In this document: in pieces, positions 1-4,629 of the stretch | Numbering within the stretch: the stretch's first letter is position 1 | Layout of the letters: each line of letters begins with the position of its first letter | Origin: an uncultured Bacillota bacterium | GTDB lineage: Bacteria > Bacillota_I > Bacilli_A > RF39 > UBA660 | Direction of reading: 5' to 3' | Length of the DNA stretch: 7,217 nucleotides | Assembly: GCA_947176475.1 (NCBI GenBank) | Contig: CAMWQX010000050.1 | Location: 1-7,217, forward strand | Translations under genes and position numbers: made by a program | The notes under the pieces: model-generated | Told to the model about the DNA's origin: nothing | What the model saw: only the letters and a program-made list of their open reading frames with translations | The model's database searches: none

Positions 1-167
1 TCTGCTGTTATTGGTAAATTTCTACTCCATAAATCATTAGCTAGTTCATTTAATACATCGTACTTTATAACTTGAATATAAAATATTCTTCCAATGATTA
101 AGGCAAATAAAAGAATTACGACGATAAAAATTACTAGGACACGATTTTTAAAATTATTTTGAAACAT
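1..167 (-). CDS. Class B penicillin-binding protein (FtsI/PBP2/SpoVD-like), N-terminal fragment cut by the window edge
   Basis: This gene was translated by hand from the ATG at 167; 55 codons are visible before the window ends. Seen: a short basic cytoplasmic N-terminus with K7 and R9, one hydrophobic membrane segment at about residues 10-27, then the stretch GRIFYIQVIKYDVLNELAN followed by LWSRNLPITA. The pattern RxxYxQ, then W-S-R-N-x-P-I about 20 residues later, is typical of the start of the periplasm-facing pedestal domain in class B PBPs, where an RG motif normally follows. Such proteins are membrane-anchored transpeptidases that crosslink peptidoglycan during division, elongation or sporulation. 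The transpeptidase domain lies outside the window, so the subtype cannot be chosen. The start is supported by GGTGAT, which matches the 5' half of the anti-Shine-Dalgarno, just upstream of the ATG. The gene begins 43 nt after the stop of the XRE-TM gene, with a terminator between them. Confidence 0.82.
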   Translation of the reverse strand, partial: MFQNNFKNRVLVIFIVVILLFALIIGRIFYIQVIKYDVLNELANDLWSRNLPITA

Positions 168-190
168 AGAATCACCAGTAAAATATATGA

Positions 191-226
191 CGAAAATAAA
201 AAAAAGAGAATTATTTTTCCTCTTTT
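191..226 (-). terminator. Intrinsic terminator of the XRE-TM gene
   Basis: On the minus strand AAAAGAG (226-220) pairs with CTCTTTT (208-202), and a G-U and an A-U pair extend the stem inward. The 3' arm runs into TTTT, A, TTTT. The TAA stop of the XRE-TM gene (213-211) lies in the loop. The stem is GC-poor, so termination may be partial. That matters because the PBP gene starts only 35 nt beyond the 3' arm. Confidence 0.6.
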
Positions 227-1533
227 AAAATTAATTTAATACCAGGCATATCATCAAAAGATATTTGGGTTTTATTAGATTCCCAAGAAAATACTTCACC
301 ATATCCCGTGGAGCTAAAATTAAAATTTTGGACATCTTCAAGTTTGACTTTTTTACTAGCATGTTGATAACTTGCATAAACAGAGCCACGATATTCTACA
401 TTGAATGTTTGAGTAATCGAATTGATATCAAGATTTGATATCTTATAAATAGAGGCAAATCCTCTAAAAGAATTATAGTTGTATACGGGATTGACATCGT
501 CATTTGCTATTGATGAAAAATTGTCATCTAAGAAAATAGTATCAGATAATCTTACGCCAACGATATCGTAACTTTGGGATTTAGGAGGCTTTTTCCATGT
601 TGTTGTAAAAATTACGCGACAAGAATTTTCACTTTCTAGGCAATTGGCAGATAAAGATATTTTTTTGCTTTCCGTTTCATATTCGACAGGATCTATAACA
701 ATCCAATCTTTATTGGATCTTGCCTTTATATTAGTTGTCTCATCAATTTTGGTGGTTGGAACATCAGAATTTTCTATCTTTTCTTCAGGTATTTTAAAAG
801 AAAATAAATGGTTATTGACATAATCCAGTCTAGTATTTAATTTTATTTTAGAAGTTTTACTTTCATCTTCTATTACTAAATAGAGATGGTCAAGCATAGA
901 AAGAAGTTCTTTATAATTGTCTTCTTCTTGATTATTAAGATTGGTATATAATGGTTCACTTCCCATTGAGGAAAATATTAGTTTATCTTCATTATTATCT
1001 TCATAATAGACACTTACTTTATAATCTTTTTCACTGGCAATATTTTTCTTCTTTTCTTTATTTATTATACTGCCAATTTGAATATAGCTCTTTTGTTTGG
1101 ATATAACAATTAAACTTCTAGATAAACAATATTCTTCATTTTCTCCTGTAACAATATAGACACGCATAGAATTAAAATTATAAATAAAATAAGTAAAGAG
1201 AAAAGCCATGATAATTATTGCTACTATGATTGCTAGATGTCTTCTCTTTTTCTTTTGGTTTTTGTTATTGTTACTTATGATATTTAATGCCAGAGTATGG
1301 ATTTTTTCTTTATTAGAATCATTTATATATTCGCCTGCTAATATTTCATTTACACTTACGTTAAATAATTCGGCTAATAAAACTAATGAATGCGCATCTG
1401 GAGGATTAATTCCGCGTTCCCATTTTCCAACGGTTTCACGAGCTACAAAAACTAAAGATGCTAACTCACTTTGAGTTAGTTTATTTTTCTTGCGCAATTT
1501 CATAATGAAGTCGCCTATTTTTTGTAAATCCAT
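211..1533 (-). CDS. Membrane-anchored XRE-family regulator with a large extracytoplasmic domain
   Basis: Residues about 6-66 form a Cro/C1-type helix-turn-helix. It has the usual LRKKNKLTQSELA start, a recognition helix around ARETVGKWERG (31-41) and the closing LAELFNVSVNEIL (53-65). A basic stretch KKKRR (94-98) precedes one strong transmembrane segment at about 100-119. The positive-inside rule puts the DNA-binding domain in the cytoplasm and residues about 121-440 outside. The outer region is Ser/Thr/Asn-rich and probably beta-rich. It has three Cys; C298 and C305 are close enough for a disulfide, and C136 is further away. I do not recognise the outer domain. By analogy with one-component membrane regulators (ToxR/CadC architecture, BcrR) it may sense an envelope signal; this is inference. 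The start is supported by AAGGA 9 nt upstream of the ATG, the gene has its own promoter, and the stop is TAA inside a terminator. Its neighbour is a class B PBP. The classical HTH_3 sequence argues against RodZ. Confidence 0.85.
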   Translation of the reverse strand: MDLQKIGDFIMKLRKKNKLTQSELASLVFVARETVGKWERGINPPDAHSLVLLAELFNVSVNEILAGEYINDSNKEKIHTLALNIISNNNKNQKKKRRHLAIIVAIIIMAFLFTYFIYNFNSMRVYIVTGENEEYCLSRSLIVISKQKSYIQIGSIINKEKKKNIASEKDYKVSVYYEDNNEDKLIFSSMGSEPLYTNLNNQEEDNYKELLSMLDHLYLVIEDESKTSKIKLNTRLDYVNNHLFSFKIPEEKIENSDVPTTKIDETTNIKARSNKDWIVIDPVEYETESKKISLSANCLESENSCRVIFTTTWKKPPKSQSYDIVGVRLSDTIFLDDNFSSIANDDVNPVYNYNSFRGFASIYKISNLDINSITQTFNVEYRGSVYASYQHASKKVKLEDVQNFNFSSTGYGEVFSWESNKTQISFDDMPGIKLILKEEK

Positions 1534-1553
1534 TTTGCATCATCCTTCGAGTT

Positions 1554-1595
1554 AGTATACTTTATTTATTTTAACAAAAATATTTTATCTTGCAA
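1554..1595 (-). promoter_or_regulatory. Candidate promoter of the XRE-TM gene, with a small palindrome near the start site
   Basis: On the minus strand a -35-like TTGCAA (1595-1590) is followed after 16 nt by a -10-like TAAAAT (1573-1568). A perfect 8-bp palindrome AGTATACT (1554-1561) lies about where transcription would begin and could be an operator, possibly for autoregulation as is common for XRE proteins. An alternative -10 is TATACT inside the palindrome, but no good -35 sits 17 nt upstream of it. The -35 lies directly against the U-tract of the preceding terminator. Confidence 0.45.
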
Positions 1596-1620
1596 AGAAA
1601 AAAAGCTGATTAATCAGCTT
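1594..1620 (-). terminator. Intrinsic terminator of the RSH gene
   Basis: The perfect palindrome AAGCTGATTAATCAGCTT (1603-1620) gives a 7-bp stem with a TTAA loop. On the minus strand it is followed by TTTTT, C, TTT. The TGA stop of the RSH gene (1616-1614) lies in the 5' arm, so the last codons form part of the hairpin. The terminator here supports TGA being read as stop in this genome. Confidence 0.85.
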
Positions 1621-3083
1621 TGGGGAATATTACTATGATGAAATTCTTTAATTTTTCTCTTGGCATGCTCCGTTTTACACATACTCGAGTAATCTGGACA
1701 TTCATCAGGCGAAGTAAGTAAAGTAGGATCATAAAGAATATTAACAACATCTTTATTCTTTAACTTATAATCAAGTCGCTCTTTTTGACCGTTAACTTCA
1801 ACACCCGTAATGGAGTTACCAATATCGGTATGAATTTTATAGGCAAAATCGATAGGTGTTGAACCAATAGGAAGTTCAATTACATCTTCATTAGGAGTAT
1901 AGACATAGACTTTTTCGACTAATACATCATTATTTAGTTCTCTAACATAGGATTCTGGTGTTCTATTTGCCGAAGCCATATCTTTTAAGATTGAAAAACA
2001 AGGAAAATGACGAAAATCATTTTGCATAACTTGTGCAACGACATCCCTATTTTGATCACTTAGTAAGTTCCAATAGGCCGTTAAACCATAATTGTTGATG
2101 GCTTGCATTTGTTCAGTATTAATTTGAAATTGAAAATTATAGCCGTTGGGCGAAATAATGGAAGTATGTAAGGAACGATAACGGTTAGTTTTAGGTCTTT
2201 TGATATAGTCCTTTCCCTTCTCTTTTAGATATTTATACATCATCTCTAGTTCCGCTTTAACAGTGTAGCAATTTTCAACATTATCTAGTAAGATTCTTAT
2301 GCCATATAAGTCATGGATGTTATCATATGATCCATAAGTTAGGATCTTGCGATGTAATTCATAATGGCTTTTAATCTGCGACTTAATATTAAATGGAATA
2401 TGATTAGAATTTAACATTTGAGCAACTTCAATTAATAGTTGTTCTTTTTCTTCTTCATATTCATGCTCTACAAATTTAATCAAGTCATCCATCTCTTTAT
2501 ACCCTTCAGGGTCAAGGTAAGAAAAACTTAAATCTTCTAGTTCACTCATTAATTTATAAGCTCCCGTTAGACGAGCAAAAGGAGCATAAAGGCCCATAGT
2601 TTCATTGGCATGTTCAATCTGCTTATGCGGAGGTTGAAATTGTTCAGTACGCATATTGTGAAGGTTATCGGCTATTTTAATAACAATAACACGGATATCT
2701 TGCCATAACCCAAGAACCAATTTTTGGGTATTAGCGGCAGCTGTAAGAACCTTATCGTTATTAAAATCAACCTTTTTCATTTTTGATACGCCATCGACTA
2801 ATTTAGCTATTGTTGGATTGAATGTTTGAGCTAAATCTTCTTTAGATATAGTTGGACACTCCTCTAAAACATCGTGTAAAAGACCCGCAGCAATGGTATC
2901 GGCATCAGCATGCATTTCCGCTAGGATACAGGCAACGGATAAAGGATGAGTGATGTAAGGATCTCCACTTTTACGCTTTACTCCTTTATGGCACACTTTA
3001 GCAAATTCGTAAGCACGAATAATAAGTTCCTTATCCTCTGTTGAATAGTTATGAACAAGTTCTAATAAATATTCTAATGTCAT
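1614..3083 (-). CDS. RelA/SpoT-homologue protein, C-terminally short, with a divergent synthetase site
   Basis: Domains in order are an HD hydrolase (about 20-150), a (p)ppGpp synthetase fold (about 230-340) and TGS (about 390-452). The protein stops at residue 489, just after the TxxAxxKIxxF start of the helical linker. The Zn-finger/CC and ACT/RRM domains of long RSH proteins (usually about 700-750 aa) are therefore missing. The HD signature is largely present: R37, H46, H70-D71, E74, D139 and N143. The usual E-D pair reads E74-E75. In the synthetase, K238, K246, D258, R263, K291, K298, N300, Y302 and H306 are kept. However, the Arg of GRPKH is Q236, and the catalytic Glu of the E-V-Q-I-R-T motif is Q318, in QFQINT. 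These correspondences rest on alignment from memory to Rel of Streptococcus and E. coli RelA. I infer a hydrolase-biased or regulatory RSH paralogue acting on alarmones in the cytoplasm. AGGAGGTG precedes the ATG, and a leader with a terminator lies upstream. Confidence 0.9.
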   Translation of the reverse strand: MTLEYLLELVHNYSTEDKELIIRAYEFAKVCHKGVKRKSGDPYITHPLSVACILAEMHADADTIAAGLLHDVLEECPTISKEDLAQTFNPTIAKLVDGVSKMKKVDFNNDKVLTAAANTQKLVLGLWQDIRVIVIKIADNLHNMRTEQFQPPHKQIEHANETMGLYAPFARLTGAYKLMSELEDLSFSYLDPEGYKEMDDLIKFVEHEYEEEKEQLLIEVAQMLNSNHIPFNIKSQIKSHYELHRKILTYGSYDNIHDLYGIRILLDNVENCYTVKAELEMMYKYLKEKGKDYIKRPKTNRYRSLHTSIISPNGYNFQFQINTEQMQAINNYGLTAYWNLLSDQNRDVVAQVMQNDFRHFPCFSILKDMASANRTPESYVRELNNDVLVEKVYVYTPNEDVIELPIGSTPIDFAYKIHTDIGNSITGVEVNGQKERLDYKLKNKDVVNILYDPTLLTSPDECPDYSSMCKTEHAKRKIKEFHHSNIPQS

Positions 3084-3089
3084 GATTTA

Positions 3090-3097
3090 CACCTCCT
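3090..3097 (-). promoter_or_regulatory. Ribosome binding site of the RSH gene
   Basis: AGGAGGTG lies 6 nt before the ATG at 3083 and is close to a perfect complement of the 16S 3' end. It fixes the start codon. It lies 8 nt past the 3' arm of the leader hairpin (3106-3116), so it stays accessible whether or not that hairpin forms. Control by the leader would then act on transcription rather than on this site. Confidence 0.8.
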
Positions 3098-3105
3098 AAG
3101 ATGAG

Positions 3106-3134
3106 AAAAACGACAGCATTAAACCGTCGTTTTT
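3106..3134 (-). terminator. Terminator or attenuator hairpin between the leader ORF and the RSH gene
   Basis: On the minus strand AAAAACGAC (3134-3126) pairs with GTCGTTTTT (3114-3106). A G-U pair and a G-C pair extend the stem to about 11 bp, with a 7-nt loop (3123-3117). The A-run, GC-containing core and U-run make a classical intrinsic terminator, although the five U residues are all within the 3' arm and CTCATC follows. The TAA stop of the 26-codon ORF (3121-3119) starts in the loop. The hairpin lies inside the only evident transcription route from the promoter at 3233-3261 to the RSH gene. The RSH gene should therefore be expressed by read-through, or by regulated antitermination. Confidence 0.72.
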
Positions 3135-3199
3135 GAACATATGAAAGATATAAAAGTAAATATAAAGAAATAGTTTGTAAATATACTAAATACTTCCAT
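3119..3199 (-). CDS. Small 26-aa Phe-rich ORF, putative leader peptide upstream of the RSH gene
   Basis: The ORF starts at an ATG (3199-3197) preceded by a strong GGAGG, and ends at TAA after 26 codons. The peptide begins MEVFSIF and ends CSKTTV. Seven of 26 residues are Phe (positions 4, 7, 11, 12, 14, 16 and 19). All four Ile residues use ATA. Residues 4-21 are hydrophobic, so a small membrane peptide is an alternative reading. The position favours a leader peptide: promoter and transcript start just upstream, terminator hairpin overlapping its stop, and structural gene 36 nt further on. It is not in frame with the RSH gene. Enterobacterial pheA and pheST leader peptides are similarly short and Phe-rich, but AT-richness and hydrophobicity alone also favour Phe codons. 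I recognise no family. Confidence 0.6.
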   Translation of the reverse strand: MEVFSIFTNYFFIFTFISFICSKTTV

Positions 3200-3209
3200 A
3201 AAATTATAT

Positions 3210-3214
3210 CCTCC
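3210..3214 (-). promoter_or_regulatory. Ribosome binding site of the 26-codon leader ORF
   Basis: GGAGG on the minus strand lies 10 nt before the ATG at 3199. It is as good as the sites of the large genes here and is the main reason to believe this short ORF is translated. The neighbouring TTTTGGA (3218-3212) could pair with TTCAAAA (3137-3131), which includes part of the 5' arm of the terminator. That pairing is A/U-rich and only about 7 bp. Confidence 0.65.
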
Positions 3215-3232
3215 AAAACCTTTGTTAAAAGA

Positions 3233-3261
3233 ATGATACTACTTAACAATTAAGTTGTCAA
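3233..3261 (-). promoter_or_regulatory. Near-consensus promoter of the leader/RSH transcript
   Basis: On the minus strand TTGACA (3261-3256) is followed by exactly 17 nt and then TATCAT (3238-3233), a perfect -35 and a 5/6 -10. Transcription should start near 3226, giving a leader of about 140 nt before the RSH start codon. The promoter lies just after the stop of the 418-aa gene, so the RSH unit can be controlled separately. Confidence 0.82.
3241..3255. promoter_or_regulatory. Perfect inverted repeat in the promoter spacer, candidate operator
   Basis: ACTTAACAATTAAGT has 6-bp arms around a 3-bp centre. It fills almost the whole 17-bp spacer between the -35 and -10 (3239-3255). A protein bound here would block RNA polymerase, so a repressor site is plausible. 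The repeat is A/T-rich, which raises the chance of coincidence. The regulator is unknown. Confidence 0.45.
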
Positions 3262-3271
3262 TAAGTAAATT

Positions 3272-3287
3272 ATAGTTAGATAACTAT
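3272..3287 (-). terminator. Dyad at the end of the 418-aa gene, possible weak terminator
   Basis: ATAGTTA (3287-3281) and TAACTAT (3278-3272) on the minus strand form a 7-bp inverted repeat with a 2-nt centre that overlaps the TAG stop. The usable stem is nearer 6 bp, has one G-C pair, and is followed by AATTTACTTATT rather than a clean U-run. It may be a weak terminator, or a second protein-binding dyad just upstream of the next -35. Confidence 0.3.
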
Positions 3288-4540
3288 TTTTCTAAATTAA
3301 CACTTGGTGTTTCTTCGGAAATAGTTATTGTTGGAACTCTTCCTTCGCGTAAAGACATCATAATATATTCTAGTTTTTTAGGATCATATGAGTCTTCAAC
3401 TAGGTGGTTTAATCCAATGAACTCTAGTGCTTCATTTAATTTTGCAATTGGTTCAATCGCAGGATTTACTTCTTGGGGATTTTCTGGCATATGCATAATA
3501 CCACATTCCCTTATTCCACCTATATTAGTTTTATAGACATATAATTCACCTGCTGGAATATCTCCATCTATTGAAGAAATATTATAAGTGGTAGATGGAA
3601 GTTCAGATATTAAATAAGGTTTATCATTCATAGATACTGCAACTTTCTCAAGCATTTCTCTATCATATAAAGGTTCAACAAGATGAGGCATTCCACGATA
3701 TATTAAAGCTGATGAAAGCGGCATTATAGCACGAGCATCTAAATTTATGCGACTTTCTAATTCATCAGCATAAGAAGCACATTTGGATTCAAAGAATAAA
3801 GGATACAAACTACCTTCGCGTTTAACTAAAATAGTAATTACGCGACAATCATTTAAGTTGGCATACCCGATATAAAGATTATCTCGTAATAACATGTTAG
3901 AAAAATCGACATCTCTATTAATACTAGTATTTCCATCAGCACTAATAGCATAGATTTTTTTATGATAATCACTTATAGTAAAATACTCTGGTCCATAACC
4001 TTTTATTCTATATAGTTCGCTCGTTTTATCATAGAAAGCTGCACTAGATGATGAAAGAATAAAATCAATCCATTTAGCTAATTCAAGATCCTTTTCGCCG
4101 AAACATTCGATAATAGAATCATTTAGTAATAGTAGAGCATATTTTACCAACTCATTACTCGTATATTCCTCTTGATTACGAGCTATACCAAAACGAGCAA
4201 TAGATGTCTTAACAAATGATAAAAGTTGATCTATTTCTAAATTATTTAAAATTACTTTTCCAGCATAGCGCTCTAAAAAGGCATAATATTCACTTTCTAA
4301 AGCCATGCGTTCAGGATTTTCCTTTTCCATATTATCCAGTTTAGTCGTAATTTCATATAATCTTTTAGTAAATTCTGTTAAAGACATACTATCCTTTGAT
4401 TTTTCCTGTTTTAAGATTTTCTGATTTAATAATAATTTAGTTTTTAAAACTTGACGTACTTTTTCCGCAATTAAGATATTTCTCTTTTCTTCACGAAGTT
4501 GTTTTTCACTCTTATGAGTAATTTCATGCATAATTTCCAT
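3284..4540 (-). CDS. Uncharacterised 418-aa soluble protein with an internal duplication
   Basis: I do not recognise this protein. It has no signal peptide and no convincing membrane segment, so it is probably cytoplasmic. Residues about 1-90 are highly charged and probably helical, with a possible coiled coil. The middle (about 95-175) is predicted mostly helical, and about 180-250 looks mixed alpha/beta. The C-terminal half contains two related segments: about 271-320, with GMPHLVEPLYD at 283-293, and about 361-415, with GLNHLVEDSYD at 376-386. The shared core is HLVE-x2-YD, then LE a few residues later and S about five residues on. Similarity may extend upstream, with LYIGYAN at 222-228 against LYVYKTN at 333-339. 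The start ATG has AAGGGGAA about 9 nt upstream; a second ATG at codon 4 is possible. A strong promoter lies upstream, and the gene stands as its own unit between valS and the RSH leader. No function is proposed. Confidence 0.8.
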   Translation of the reverse strand: MEIMHEITHKSEKQLREEKRNILIAEKVRQVLKTKLLLNQKILKQEKSKDSMSLTEFTKRLYEITTKLDNMEKENPERMALESEYYAFLERYAGKVILNNLEIDQLLSFVKTSIARFGIARNQEEYTSNELVKYALLLLNDSIIECFGEKDLELAKWIDFILSSSSAAFYDKTSELYRIKGYGPEYFTISDYHKKIYAISADGNTSINRDVDFSNMLLRDNLYIGYANLNDCRVITILVKREGSLYPLFFESKCASYADELESRINLDARAIMPLSSALIYRGMPHLVEPLYDREMLEKVAVSMNDKPYLISELPSTTYNISSIDGDIPAGELYVYKTNIGGIRECGIMHMPENPQEVNPAIEPIAKLNEALEFIGLNHLVEDSYDPKKLEYIMMSLREGRVPTITISEETPSVNLEK

Positions 4541-4566
4541 AAATCTTTCCCCTTTTGATGAGACGT

Positions 4567-4595
4567 ATTATAGCACAACCATATACCCCAGTCAA
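4567..4595 (-). promoter_or_regulatory. Strong promoter of the 418-aa gene
   Basis: On the minus strand TTGACT (4595-4590), a 17-nt spacer and a consensus TATAAT (4572-4567) form the best promoter in the window. Transcription should begin near 4560, giving a 5' leader of about 20 nt, just enough for the ribosome site. It follows directly after the valS terminator. Confidence 0.88.
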
Positions 4596-4604
4596 ATTTG
4601 GCAT

Positions 4605-4628
4605 ATAAAAAAGAGGATTATTCCTCTT
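4605..4628 (-). terminator. Intrinsic terminator of valS
   Basis: On the minus strand AAGAGGA (4628-4622), loop ATAA and TCCTCTT (4617-4611) form a perfect 7-bp stem that runs into a U-tract. The valS TAA (4632-4630) ends just before the 5' arm. Confidence 0.9.
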
Positions 4629-4629
4629 C

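Noticed and set aside
1208..1474. Plus-strand 88-codon frame
   Set aside because: It is antisense to the HTH and membrane-segment coding region of the XRE-TM gene. Its hydrophobicity is the complement of Lys/Asn-rich coding, and there is no plus-strand ribosome site or promoter.
211..1533. RodZ identity for the XRE-TM protein because of HTH plus membrane segment beside a PBP
   Set aside because: The HTH is a classical Cro/C1 type with TQSELA and WERG motifs, and the outer region is far longer than the RodZ C-terminal domain.
1599..1620. TGA read as Trp (genetic code 4), extending the RSH protein past 1614
   Set aside because: Trp codons checked in valS are TGG. The TGA sits in a strong terminator, and the extension would translate the U-tract and the next promoter.
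3049..3249. 66-codon minus-strand frame covering the RSH leader and the first codons of the RSH gene
   Set aside because: It would have to start at a TTG inside the promoter/operator, upstream of the predicted transcript start, with no ribosome site. It runs through the terminator and the RSH ribosome site. The 26-codon frame in the same region has an ATG and GGAGG and explains it better.
1551..3287. Shared motif between the XRE-TM promoter (AGTTAGTATACT, 1550-1561) and the dyad upstream of the leader promoter (AGTTAGATAACT, 3274-3285), as a common regulator site
   Set aside because: They match at 9 of 12 bases, but the sequences are A/T-rich, only the second is a good dyad, and there are just two instances. 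This is too weak to claim without a genome-wide motif search.
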